The position numbers were made by a program, and so were the translations under genes. From Bryobacteraceae bacterium (lineage in GTDB: Bacteria > Acidobacteriota > Terriglobia > Bryobacterales > Bryobacteraceae), in the NCBI GenBank assembly GCA_025928545.1, contig JAICJH010000001.1, positions 62,001-126,000 of the forward strand: a stretch of DNA of 64,000 bases, in the 5' to 3' direction. Below are positions 43,669 to 54,400 of the stretch, one piece after another (position 1 is the first letter of the stretch; each line of letters starts with the position of its first letter). The notes under the pieces were generated by a model that ran no database searches, had not been told where the DNA came from, and saw nothing but the letters and a program-made list of their open reading frames with translations.

Positions 43669-44435
43669 TGAACCCCGCGGAATTTGAAAATATTGCACAG
43701 GCGGAGGATTCATTCTGGTGGTACCGGGGGATGCACGAAATCACTCTGCGGCTGCTGCAGCGTATGCTGCCGGCGCCGCCGGAGAGGATGCTCGAGGCCG
43801 GCTGCGGCACCGGTGCCTTTGCCCGGGAACTGACGAAGCAATTCCGTTGCGTGATCGATCTGGCGGATCTGGCGGAGGAGGGACTGGCTCGGGCACGCGG
43901 CAAGGGTCTGCGCCGTCTTCTGCGGGCGGACGTTCGGGCGCTGCCGCTTGCCGCGGAACAGTATGACTGTGTGCTCTCGCTCGATGTGCTGGTGCATCTG
44001 GAACGCGGCATGGAGCGGGCGGCATTCGCGGAAATGGCGCGTGTGCTCCGGCCGGGGGGCATGGTGATCATTCGGGTGGCCGCGCTCGATGTTCTGCGCA
44101 GCCGGCACTCGGTGTTTATTCACGAGAGGCGGCGATTTACGAAGGCGGAGTTGATCCGGATTGCCACCGAGCACGGGCTGAGCCCGATTCGATGCACTTA
44201 TCTCAATTGCCTTCTGGCGCCGGTGGCGCTGTTCCGCTTCCGGATATGGGAACCGCTGCTCGGAAAATCCGCTGAGAGTGGAGTAAAGCCGATTTCGGGA
44301 TGGCTGAATACGGCGCTGCGGTGTGTGCTGCGCCTGGAAGCCTATTGGGTTTGCAGGGGAGGAAATCTGCCGCTGGGGCAGACGCTGCTCTTGTTCGCGA
44401 GAAAACAAGGGCCTGATCGGCGTGCATCGGCGTGA
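43665..44435 (+). CDS. SAM-dependent methyltransferase, class I
   Basis: A 256-residue enzyme. Motif I is EAGCGTGAFAREL (residues ~41-53), followed by an acidic LADLAEEG, motif II/III LRADVRALPL and YDCVLSLDVLVHL, then RVLRPGGMVIIRV. The N-terminus (AQAEDSFWWYRGMHEI) is typical of methyltransferases in polysaccharide loci. ATG 43665 overlaps the epimerase stop (ATGA). The last ten residues (QGPDRRASA) are encoded by the dispersed repeat copy C, so the original C-terminus may have been altered by its insertion. It probably methylates the operon's sugar product. Confidence 0.9.
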   Translation: MMNPAEFENIAQAEDSFWWYRGMHEITLRLLQRMLPAPPERMLEAGCGTGAFARELTKQFRCVIDLADLAEEGLARARGKGLRRLLRADVRALPLAAEQYDCVLSLDVLVHLERGMERAAFAEMARVLRPGGMVIIRVAALDVLRSRHSVFIHERRRFTKAELIRIATEHGLSPIRCTYLNCLLAPVALFRFRIWEPLLGKSAESGVKPISGWLNTALRCVLRLEAYWVCRGGNLPLGQTLLLFARKQGPDRRASA

Positions 44436-44447
44436 ATCGGCGGCTAT
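44408..44447 (+). repeat. Dispersed ~40-bp repeat, copy C, inside a gene end
   Basis: Same element as copies A and B. It covers the last ~27 coding bases of the methyltransferase gene and runs to the stop of the convergent PepSY gene (44447). Confidence 0.72.
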
Positions 44448-45010
44448 CAAATGCGGAGCGCCGTCAGCAGCACCATCGAAATCACCAGATTCGCCCCCAA
44501 CAGCACCAGGCCTGCTGTGCGCTCATTGTAGAGCCTGAACCACATATAAACTCCGCTTCCTCCCAGCGCAAACAGACCCAATGACGCAAACAGCACCGTC
44601 CAGCCCCAAAGGTTGCGCACGCCAGTCTGGTTGTGCAGGCCGTGGAAATGGTGGAGGCGATTCAGCACTCCCCAGACGCCGGTGTCGGACACGCGCAGGT
44701 GCGTTTTGCCGCTTCCCCGGTCGTAGGTAATCTGGGTGCCGCCACCGGCGCGTGTCAACGCAAATCGATACCCGCCGGCAACTGACGTGACATTTCCCAT
44801 CTCGCCCGACAGCCCATTCTTCACCATCAGCTCATGAGCCAGCGGCCTTGCTTCAAGGTTCGGCGTTGCGATCACGTCGCTCTCCGTCACCACCGGCACG
44901 ATGCGAATTTTGTGCGCCATCTGGACCGCGCTCACCGCGTACATCATGATCACCCAAAACAGCAGCAGGCCGAGAATCAGATGCGTGTGCCGCAGGAATT
45001 TGTAGATCAT
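44447..45010 (-). CDS. PepSY-associated membrane protein, C-terminal half type
   Basis: A 187-residue membrane protein with about four helices: ILGLLLFWVIMMYAVSAV (near 10-27), a central ~90-residue domain of alternating strands (RFALTRAGGGTQITYD, then HFHGLHNQ), and two C-terminal helices (WTVLFASLGLFALGGSGVYMW and GLVLLGANLVISMVLLTAL). The GSGVYMWFRL turn is like PepSY-TM (PiuB-type) proteins linked to iron uptake. ATG 45010 overlaps the previous gene's stop by four bases. The two proteins look like halves of one PepSY-TM unit. Confidence 0.7.
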   Translation of the reverse strand: MIYKFLRHTHLILGLLLFWVIMMYAVSAVQMAHKIRIVPVVTESDVIATPNLEARPLAHELMVKNGLSGEMGNVTSVAGGYRFALTRAGGGTQITYDRGSGKTHLRVSDTGVWGVLNRLHHFHGLHNQTGVRNLWGWTVLFASLGLFALGGSGVYMWFRLYNERTAGLVLLGANLVISMVLLTALRI

Positions 45011-45591
45011 TTCTGCACCCAGTAGAAAATCGCGAAACTCACTGTGCCCGCCAGCAGCGACGCCTTCGTCCACCAGAACGGCCAGCGAGTCGTCAGGCCC
45101 AGCCAGAGGCCCGACAGCGCCATGACCATCAGGGACCAGATGGACAGCTCGATATACCAGGCCCACGCGCCTGTCGACCAATCCGACGCCGACTCCTGGA
45201 TGGTGGTGGCATGGGCGTTGTCGATGAACCGCCAGATGCTGTTGCGCCGCGTTTCCACCTGCACGCGACTTTCGCCTTCGAGCAGCGTGGCGCGGACCAG
45301 GCCGTTCACGCTGTAGAAGTCGGCGACGAGTCTGTGTTTGGCGTCCCGGCTGAGGTTGGCTTTTCCGGCATGCGAAGGCTGCAACTGTTGGCGAATCATT
45401 TCGCCCACCTGTTGGTCGGAAGCCGAAGCTGGCGCGATGAAAGGGAGAGTTGCGACGACCGGCAACGTTCCCGCATGGAAAATATCCGGGGCTTCAGCGG
45501 TGACTACTATTCCGGCCAGCCCGAAGACACAGAGGATTGTGAAGTTCAGAAGCCCTGTGTACATGTGGATCTTTTTGATCCAGGTGTTCAT
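45007..45591 (-). CDS. PepSY-associated TM protein
   Basis: A 194-residue membrane protein. It starts with a helix WIKKIHMYTGLLNFTILCVFGLAGIVV typical of PepSY-TM proteins (conserved His near the membrane), has a ~110-residue periplasmic PepSY-like domain (VGEMIRQQL, then LVADFYSVNGLVRATLLEG and RNSIWRFIDNAHA), and ends with two helices. PepSY-TM proteins are linked to siderophore or haem reduction in other bacteria; no direct evidence here. It lies 49 bases after the outer-membrane protein gene and is coupled to the next. Confidence 0.72.
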   Translation of the reverse strand: MNTWIKKIHMYTGLLNFTILCVFGLAGIVVTAEAPDIFHAGTLPVVATLPFIAPASASDQQVGEMIRQQLQPSHAGKANLSRDAKHRLVADFYSVNGLVRATLLEGESRVQVETRRNSIWRFIDNAHATTIQESASDWSTGAWAWYIELSIWSLMVMALSGLWLGLTTRWPFWWTKASLLAGTVSFAIFYWVQK

Positions 45592-45640
45592 GTCGGGTCA
45601 GTGTAACAGAGTGCAGCGCAGATTTGTCAGAGGGGCGCCG

Positions 45641-46876
45641 TCAGAGCGCGTCGGCGATTCTGAAGTAGGTATGGCGGCCTTCTCCGCTGCCCAGACCTAT
45701 ATAGGCGCGGAACCAGACTTTATTGCCCGACCAGATTGTCAGGCCCGTGCCGAAACTCTGGCGCAGCGTGCTGAAACTGAGATCGGTCACTCGGCCGGCC
45801 ACTTCACCGGCATCGTAAAACGCCAGAATTCCAACAGGGCCCCACAGCCGCCTTTCATACTGCGTCTGAATCGTGAAAAGGTCGGGACCGCGAAAACGGT
45901 AGTCCTGAAAACCGCGAAGCGTCGCCACGTTGTTGATGTCCGAGCCTCCGATCGTGTCCATCAGGTAAAACGGCACGACATTCGCATCGGCGGCGGAAGC
46001 TGCGGCAAAACGCCCTCCGAGGTAGAACACGCTGTCATATTTCACCTGTTTGCGGACCGAACCGCCTGCGCCGCCATTCGGTTCTTTCTGCGACTCGGGA
46101 TAAAATTTTTGCAGAACATCCATCGAAAATCTGCGCGTGGAGTACAATCCCGAACCCGCGTCCTGATAGAAGTCATATCCCACGCGGGAGGTCACCGTGG
46201 TCCGTGTCCACGAGCCCTTTGGCTGCAGGAAGACGTTGTAGTGGATGAAGCCGGGCTGGTTGACCAGACCTGGTGCCAGACCGGGCGCAGCGAAATCGCC
46301 CGCGACTTTCGTACTCAGGAACCCCAGCCCCCCACCAACGGCAAGCCATGATTGCAGTGGATTGAAGACGCTGATGCCGGCGGAGATGTCACGCTCGCGA
46401 TAATCCCTGAGCGCCGCTCGGTCGGTGTTGGGACCAATCCCGTAATATGGCATCGTCGGCAGGCCTCGCGCGCGGGCGTAGATCTGGAACTGAAACGCGT
46501 CACGCGCAGTATTCCAGTCGCCACCCCAGCGGCGGTGATTGAAAGACGCCACGGCATTTCCGTACCAGAATTGGCGAAGGGAACTGCCGCCTTCCAAAGT
46601 GAAATTGCTGCCCGCCCAGTTGTGAATGTTGAGTGGCTGAACGAGCATGGCGCCGAGAGCGGTTCCTCCACCGGGAACGACCGTGGTCGGAATAGACAGG
46701 CGGACGGGATTGCCATCGTGGAAAAGGAATGTGGCGCAGGATCTGATCAGGGAGAAAAAGGGAGCGCCCGAACAGTCCTTCTTCAGGGTTTCGCCCTCTT
46801 TGTCCCACTCTCCCGCGCGAAGCGATGGCAGGGTGAAGGAGAGGAGAGCCAGAACCACAATGGTTCGTGTACTCAC
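45641..46876 (-). CDS. BamA/Omp85-like outer-membrane beta-barrel protein
   Basis: A 411-residue protein with a signal peptide (about 1-21, ending LRAGE) and a barrel without POTRA domains. The family landmarks are the RGF motif (LRGFQDYRFRGPDLF near residue 318) and the barrel strand pattern TIQTQYERRLWGPVGILAFYDAGEV, ending in a C-terminal aromatic-poor ADAL. It resembles the surface-antigen/FhaC-type D15 family without transport domains. The start overlaps the upstream gene's stop by four bases. Its role may be to export or display the phosphoesterase encoded before it; this is inference from the operon. Confidence 0.82.
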   Translation of the reverse strand: MSTRTIVVLALLSFTLPSLRAGEWDKEGETLKKDCSGAPFFSLIRSCATFLFHDGNPVRLSIPTTVVPGGGTALGAMLVQPLNIHNWAGSNFTLEGGSSLRQFWYGNAVASFNHRRWGGDWNTARDAFQFQIYARARGLPTMPYYGIGPNTDRAALRDYRERDISAGISVFNPLQSWLAVGGGLGFLSTKVAGDFAAPGLAPGLVNQPGFIHYNVFLQPKGSWTRTTVTSRVGYDFYQDAGSGLYSTRRFSMDVLQKFYPESQKEPNGGAGGSVRKQVKYDSVFYLGGRFAAASAADANVVPFYLMDTIGGSDINNVATLRGFQDYRFRGPDLFTIQTQYERRLWGPVGILAFYDAGEVAGRVTDLSFSTLRQSFGTGLTIWSGNKVWFRAYIGLGSGEGRHTYFRIADAL

Positions 46877-48279
46877 GGCTTCACCTGGCCGGCGCCCAGC
46901 GCCGCTGGCGGGTGAATCACATCCTGCAATTGGGCATGCAGGGCGGCGCCTTCACCCTGGGTCATCACCTGAGCGGCGGCGGTTGCCATAACCCCGGCGA
47001 GCGCCACCTGATGATCTGACATGGGCTGTGCGGCCTGGGCTTCGACTCGTTCGGAGAGATCGAGTTCGCGGCCCGCGATTGCAGCGCGGTGTTTGCCGCT
47101 GATATCCACTTCATTCGCGGCTCGCGGCGCATTGAGAGTGAGAACGCCCTCAAAGGTGTTCGCTGCGCGGTCGCGTTCTGTCAGGAACTGGTTTTTCCAG
47201 TTCGCGCCGAGAAAAACTTTGCGCGCAGTGGCGATGACGGAGGCATGATCGAAGACCGTATCGGAGACGATGGTGCCGGCCTGAATCCAGGGCGAGACCA
47301 GGACAGCGGGCACCCGGACCCCGAGGCGATCGAAGGCGAACGGCGGGTCTACCGATTTCAGTTTGTCGGGCGGGACAGCGGCTGGAGGAGCAACGTGGTC
47401 ATAGAGGCCGCCATGCTCATCGTAAATGATGACGAGGAGTGTACTCTTCCAGGTGTCCGGGTTTGCCGTGATTGCGTTGTAAACGTCGTGAATGAGATCT
47501 TCGCCGGCCTGTACGTCGTGGTCGGGATGCTGGTCGCTGGCTTCAAAGGGATCATTCCCGGTGGCGGGGTTGTAGCGCGGCTCCAGAAAGGAATATTCGG
47601 GGAGGTTGTTGGCTTTGCAATCGCGAAAGAACTGGCTGAAGTCCGGCACGAAAAACCGGTTTTGGTTGCCGAGCATGCCGCCGAAGGTGAGGGCCATGGT
47701 GGCATCGGTGTAGTAAATTTTCGCCGTGTGTTGGTTGTCGACCAGGAGTTCGTAGATGGTCTTGCTTTCTTTCCACCAGTTGATGGTCATGTCGACATGG
47801 CCGACAGAACTGGCGGCATGAACGTAGGCCCGGTTGGGAAGCGTGGGACCGGGCACCGAGGAGAACCAGCGGGTGCAGACGGCGTAGTTTTGGGCGAGGC
47901 TTGTGATGACCGGGAGTTTGGCCGGGTCGAAGCACTTCATGACGGCGTGCGAGTGGGCAACGCTGCCGGAGACTTCGCCGTAATTTGTGACGAACCCTGA
48001 CATGTTGGGCTTCGCAGTCGGGCCTGGTGTTTTGGTGCCAAAAATTTGTTCGGTGACGTCGATAAAGTCATGGGCGACGTCGGGATCGTAATCTCCGGAG
48101 TAGGCCGCTTCGAGATTGGCCGCCACCGGTTCGCCCGTGGAATCGCGATTGGACTGGGTGCCGTTCAGGCCATCGATCTGGTAGGTGGGGGATTGGAGTC
48201 CGCCAAGCATATGGTCAAAAGAGCGGTTCTCCATCATGAGGACAACGATATGTTTCAGGTTCTCGAGGCCTGGGGGCAT
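46873..48279 (-). CDS. Phospholipase C / acid phosphatase-type phosphoesterase
   Basis: A 468-residue alkaline-phosphatase-superfamily phosphoesterase of the bacterial non-haemolytic PLC type. Motifs: HIVVLMMENRSFDHMLG at the N-terminus (metal ligand Glu-Asn and Asp-His), NRAYVHAASS, IIYDEHGGLYDHVAPP (second metal site), and DRLGVRVPAVLVSPWI. There is no clear signal peptide on this start; the frame is open to 48348 but ATG 48279 fits the family. Secretion may use another route. It is first of a four-gene overlapping operon with the BamA-like protein and two PepSY proteins. Confidence 0.88.
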   Translation of the reverse strand: MPPGLENLKHIVVLMMENRSFDHMLGGLQSPTYQIDGLNGTQSNRDSTGEPVAANLEAAYSGDYDPDVAHDFIDVTEQIFGTKTPGPTAKPNMSGFVTNYGEVSGSVAHSHAVMKCFDPAKLPVITSLAQNYAVCTRWFSSVPGPTLPNRAYVHAASSVGHVDMTINWWKESKTIYELLVDNQHTAKIYYTDATMALTFGGMLGNQNRFFVPDFSQFFRDCKANNLPEYSFLEPRYNPATGNDPFEASDQHPDHDVQAGEDLIHDVYNAITANPDTWKSTLLVIIYDEHGGLYDHVAPPAAVPPDKLKSVDPPFAFDRLGVRVPAVLVSPWIQAGTIVSDTVFDHASVIATARKVFLGANWKNQFLTERDRAANTFEGVLTLNAPRAANEVDISGKHRAAIAGRELDLSERVEAQAAQPMSDHQVALAGVMATAAAQVMTQGEGAALHAQLQDVIHPPAALGAGQVKP

Positions 48280-48482
48280 GAGATTTAGTATTGCTGATTT
48301 TGGTACTACCAGTACTAAGGACGAGGACCAAAGAGTGCGTTGAGACACCTTGGGCCATCCTGACTGGCGCCGGGCGGCTGCAGGGCTGGTCGCGCGCGCT
48401 GGCCTGGGCGACGATTCCTGCGGCCCCGGGTTGCGAGCTATCCATCAGCGGAAAGGGGACCAGGCAGGGAAAGCCCGGTCTC
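48280..48482. promoter_or_regulatory. Intergenic region between the giant gene and the phosphoesterase operon
   Basis: Both flanking genes are on the minus strand, so it holds the end of the giant transcript and the start of the next. A nested inverted repeat GTACT-ACC-AGTAC (48303-48315) lies about 25 bases upstream of the phosphoesterase ATG and may be an operator. No T-run terminator was found. Confidence 0.35.
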
Positions 48483-51400
48483 TTATGGCAACGTGCATCC
48501 AAGTCCCAGCGCGGCGTTGATGACTTTCTGCACTTCCGAAACATTCACGCTGCCGTCGTGATTCAGATCGTGGACGGCCGGGATCACGCCGAGTGCTTCG
48601 TTTATGATCAACTGGACATCGGAAACGTTTGCGGTGCCGTCGGAGTTTATGTCGCACGCCGGCAACCGAATCGTCCCCACTGTACAGGCTGTCCCAAGGG
48701 CAATGCCCTGCCCGTCGGCGGAATTGCACCCTTTCGGCGTCACCGTGCTCGTGCTGAATGGAGAGCTGAGAGCGAACGACACATACGCGACGGTCCCGTT
48801 ACCGATCACGTTCTGATTGAATCCAGCCGCCACCAGACGGACATCCCCATTCGGCTGCACGCTGGTCGAAATGCTCTTGCCTGCCGCTGTAAGTTGCGCC
48901 CCGATCCGTGCGGATTTATAGGTTAGTTTTACCTGGTCGAAGTTCAGATCGAGCTGGAACGTGGAGAGAGCGGGGGTCCCGACCGATGTCAGCTGTATCG
49001 GAATTTCGACCGAATCCCCGTTAAATCCGCTGCCATCACCCACCGCCAGCGTGACCGTCGGACTGGCGGGTTGGGTAACCGCGAATGTCTTTGTCACCGT
49101 CGTGGCCGCGTTGTAGTTCGCGTCACCTGCCTGTGAAGCGGTAATCGAACACTGACCCACCGCCACCAGCGTCACGCTCGCTGCCGACACCGTGCACACC
49201 GCCGTCGTATTCGAGACGAAGCTGACGGATAAACCCGAAGAAGCCGTGGCTGTCAGCGCCACCGGCCCGGCAGCCAGCGCTGTATCCGGCGGCTGTGTGA
49301 AGCTGATCGTCTGCGCACCTTTCAGCACGCTGAACGTCTTCGTAACCGATGCCGCCGCGGCAAACGATCCGTTACCCGCCTGATTCGCCGTGATCGAGCA
49401 TGTCCCGGCGCTGATCAGCGTGACACTGGAAGCAGCCACCGTGCACACCGAACTTGTATTGCTCGTGTAGCCCACCGTCAGACCGGAGGTCGCCGTCGCC
49501 GTCAGCGCCACTGGGCCAGCCGTCAGCGCCGTATCCGCAGGCTGTGGGAATGTAATTGTGTTCGTGTTGGTGGTAACCGCGAATGTCTTTGTCACCGTCG
49601 TCGCCGCGTTGTAGTTCGAATCGCCTGCCTGCGAAGCGGTAATCGAACACTGACCCACCGCCACCAGCGTCACGCTCGCTGACGACACCGTGCACACCGC
49701 CATCGTATTCGAAGCGAAGCTCACGGGCAAACCCGACGAAGCCGTGGCTGTCAGCGCCACCGGCCCGGCAACCAACGCCGTATCCGCCGGCTGTGTGAAG
49801 CTGATAGTCTGCGAAATCAACGCGGCCGAAACCACTAACGTCCGTGTAACTGAACTTGCCGCCGCATACGTTCCGTTGCCCGCCTGGCTGGCCGTGATGG
49901 AGCATGTGCCAATCGCAACCAGCGTGACCGCCGTTCCCGACACCGTGCAGACTGCTGCGCTGTTCGACGTGAAAGCAACTGTCAAACCCGATGACGCCGT
50001 GGCGCTGAGGGCCGGAACCGAAGCGTTGAGCTTCTGATCGTTCAGCGTCCCGAAAGTGATCGTCTGCGGCTGCAGCGCGACCACAGTCACAGTAAGAGCG
50101 CTGCTGGTGAACCCGTTACTGGCTCCGTCGCCCGAATACACCGCGGTAAACGAATGAATTCCGGTCGAAAGCCCCGTCGCATTGATGGTGTACGGGCTCG
50201 ATGTCTGGATTGCGCTCCCAATCAGCGCATTGCCGTCATAGAACTTCACAGTGCCCGCCGGATTCGGCGCGAACCCTCCTGGAGCGATCGTCAGAATTAG
50301 CGGAACCGGATTGGAAGCTGACACCGACGTTCCCACCGTCGTGGTGAGACTGGAGGTCGGCGCGGTCGATGCGCCCAGGAAAAGCGTTACATTGTTGTCG
50401 CTGTTCAACGCGATGACATCCAGCCTTCCATCGCCATTGAAATCACCGGTCACGCCCTGAAATAGAACCGCGCCGGATGCAAACGAACCGCCCGCCGGAG
50501 CGCTGAACCCGCCTGCGCCAGCCCCGACCAGCATCGTGGCGCTGGAAGTTCCGAGCGTGAGGATGTCCGCATTGCCATCCCCGTTGAAATCGCCGGCAAG
50601 AACGGCGTTTGGACCCGCTCCCACCGCAAAAGACGGACCGGAACTGAAGTTGCCCGCGCCGTCTCCCGGGGCCGGCAGCACTGAGTTACCGGCACCACTC
50701 GAAGTCACTACGTCGAGTACACCGTCACCGTTCAGGTCGGCTGCCGAGATTCCATTCGGCGATGCGACGGCGGGGCCGGGACCGGGAGGCCCGGAGAAAT
50801 TGCCGTTGCCGTCTCCCAAAATGGAATAGAACGATCCCGTGGCTGCCGGCAATCCGGTCAGATCCAGGTTCCCGTCTCCGTTGAGATCGCCCGCCACCAG
50901 AGAGAATAGTCCCGGCTGGTATGGGATTGTAAAGGCGTCCCCGAGGAGAATCCGGGACTTGCCGCCGAACGTTCCGTCGCCGTTACTGAGGTAGCGGTAA
51001 ACCACGTAATTCGCGCTCGAAGGATCCCGGCCGCCCATAAAGTCGTATCCGAATTCAGTAGCCGCAACCGCAAGGTCGTCATAACCGTCGCCATTGAAGT
51101 CCCCGACAGTCAACGAGTGGAGGACGTCTTCTCCATACAGGATGAACGGATTATTCGGAGCCGGGGAGAACCCGCCCAATCCGTTACCCATCAGGATCGT
51201 AACCGATAGTTCACCCGAATTGAGCACCGCAATATCGGCGTTGCCGTCGCGGTTAAAGTCGCCCACCGCAACCGACTCAGGATCGTAGCCTGTCGAATAC
51301 GGACTGCCCGAAGCCTGCGTAAAACCTCCCGAACCGTCACCCAGATAGATTGCGGCGTTCTTAGCGGATGGGGAACTGATGACCACATCCACCTTCCCGT

Positions 51401-54400
51401 CTCCGTTGAAGTCGCCCGTTGCAATCGCGCTCGCGCCCGTTGGCGCCAGTGACAATATCGAACTCGAAAACTTCCCGGAAAGAGCCGCCGAAATCCCGAA
51501 ACTACGCACCACAGGTTTTGCCGCCAGATAACTCACATTGCCGGCCTGTGTGGCACGCACCGCGCACACACCGGTATTCAGCAGCGTGACCTGTGTTCCT
51601 GTCACCTGGCATACCGATGGGGCCACGGATGCGAAGCGGACCGGAAGATTCGACGAAGATGTGGCGCTCAGTGCCGGACCCGTCGAACCGAGAACACGAT
51701 TGGCCGGGGTGGCGAACGTGATCGTCTGGCTGATCGGTGCACTGGATGTGACCGCGAATGTCCGGGTCACCGCCGGCGCAGGGGCATAGGTTCCGTTGCC
51801 TGACTGGGTGGCCTGAATCGAGCATGATCCCGTCGTCACCAGAGCGACGGCCACGCCGGAAACGGTACAAACGCTCGGCGTTGTCGAGGTGAATGTAACA
51901 ACAAGGCCGGACGACGCCGTCGCGCTGAGAGGCGCCACCGCATCCCCGATCAGCCGGTCGACCAGCGCTGCGAATGTAATCGTTTGTGCCGTCGCACCGC
52001 CCAGCACCGTGAACGACTGCGATACCGTGGCGGGCGCGTAGTTCGAATTCCCGGCCTGGTTCGCCAGAATGGTGCAGGTACCGGGAGAAACCAGGGTAAT
52101 AACGACGCCGGAAACCGTACACACCTGCGGTGTCCCGGACGTAAAGGTCACCGTCATGCCGGAACTGGCCGTAGCGGAAAGCTGCGGTGGCGTCGATCCG
52201 ATAGCAATGTTACTCAGCGGACCGAAGGTGATCGTTTGTCCCCCCTGCCCAATCACATAAAGAGGAGAGAATGATTTGACGTCCGCGTAGTTGGCGTTGC
52301 CGTATTGTTCCGCAACCAACTGGCAGCCACCGACGTTCTTGGGAACAAGAGTGAGGCCGGAAATCTCACACTGGGAATCGTTGTTCGAATAAACGCTGCT
52401 GATAGGTAAACCCGAACTTGTTGTGATGCTCACCACGAAGGGCGAGCCGACCGTCAGGTTCATCGAACCGAAATCGATCGTCTGCGTGGCTTTTATGATC
52501 TGGAAGGCCTGTGTAACCGATGTGGCTGCTCCGTAGTTCGCGCTCCCGGACTGGGTTGCCGTAATCGAACAGGAGCCCACGGTAAGAATCGTAACGGCGG
52601 TGCCCGAAAGCGTGCAGACTGACGAGTTGTTCGAAGTAAGTGAGACCGGCAGTCCGGACGTCGCGGTGGCGCTTAACGTGACATTGGCGCCGAACACCTG
52701 CGTTCCAGGCGATGCGAAAGTAATGGTCTGCGACGCCAGAACCGTGAACGACTGGCTCACCGAAGGCGCTGGCGTGTACGCCGTATTGCCCGCCTGGCTG
52801 GCCTGGATGGTGCAAGTGCCGGCGCCCACTAAGGTAACGGCCGCAGCGGCAACAGTACAGACAGATGTCGAAGTCGAGGTGAAACTGACCTGTAGTCCCG
52901 AGGAGGCGCTGGCGCTCAGAGGCACTGTCGATCCCATCGTCTGTGTGTCGAGGGAGTCAAATATAATTGTCTGGCTCTGCAAACCGGCCTGTGTGACTGC
53001 CATCGGTACCCCAAGCACCGTCATATTCGCGGTCCGCGCCGTGGTCGTGGGATTTGCGGCGAATGAGAAATTCACAGTTCCATTGGTTGTCGCCCCGGCG
53101 GTGAGCCAGGCTGAATCGCTCGTCGGGGTCAGGACCCCGCTCAGCGGCGTTGACGAGGGCACAACGGACACACTTCCCGACCCGGCCGGAGCCGATTCCG
53201 ATACTGTGGCCGTTGGAATCAGCGCGGCTGGCAGGACAACCAGGCTGCCGTCGTTTTGAGTAGCGGCGGAATAGAAGAAGCTGCCGGAATCATCCGCCAG
53301 CACACCAAAAGGAGATCCTGCGCTCAGGGTGAGGAGCGTCGTCACCTGTTGCGTCGCCGCGCTCCACTTTCTGAACGAGGTGCTCCCGACATCGGATATG
53401 TATACGTTCCCCATCGGGTCGACCGTCACCCTGTTGGGGGAGCTGAGCCCGCTTGCAACCAGCGTGCTGACCTCCTGAGTCGAAGCCGTCCACTTCATCA
53501 CGGTGTTTCCGGAAATGAAGTAAAGGTTGCCCGCCAGATCCAGAGTGATAGAGCCCAGCCGGCTCAGCCCGGACAGAAGCGTCGTGGACTGCTGCGTGGC
53601 GGCGTTCCAGAAGCCGACGCTATAGTTCGGGAATGTATCGGACCGGGTGAAGTAAAGATTTCCTGCGGAATCCGCCACCATTCCCGGATAACCCGGCGTT
53701 GTATTGGGCAGAGGGGTCAATTGTTGGGTCGACGAGTTCCACAACAGGACTCCGGTGCTGCTGTTATCTCGTATATAGAGGTTGCCGCCTCCCGCCGGTG
53801 CAATCAGATTGGGATGGCTCAGCCCCGTTGCAATCAGTGTCGACACTTCCCCCGTAGCGGCGTTCCATACCTTGACCGCATTGTTGCCGTTATCCGCGAT
53901 ATAGAGATTACCCGCTGCATCCCGCATCTGCAGGATGGGCTGGCTGAGCCCCGACGTAACCAGGTTGAACGATCCCACCGCCGGAAGATAATCGTTTCCC
54001 GTCTGCGTGACCGTGACCGTAAGCCCCGCGATGGTCAGGGTGCCCGAGCGGACTCCGGTTCCGCCGAATGCGTCATAGCTGAACACAACCGGTGCGCTTC
54101 CCACTCCGGCCGCGCTGCCAAAATCGAGGTGCAGGAAGTCGGAATTGGAAACCGCGGTCCACGGTCCATTCATCGGCACCAGCACAGAGGAGACCCCGGC
54201 ATTGCTTCCCACCGCCAGCATGCTGAGGGTCTGAACCACGAGTAAGCTCTTCGTCGCGGACGCCGCAAAATAATTGGCATCGCCGGCCTGTGTCGCCTGA
54301 AGCGTGCACGTTCCGGTTGCCAGCACTGTGAGGACGCTTCCCGTAACCGTGCAGACATTCGTCGTGGTGGAGGAAACAGCGGCAGTCAGACCGGATGAAG

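Noticed and set aside
47089..48000. 303-codon plus-strand frame opposite the phosphoesterase
   Set aside because: The minus-strand frame has all PLC-family motifs; the plus-strand one has none.
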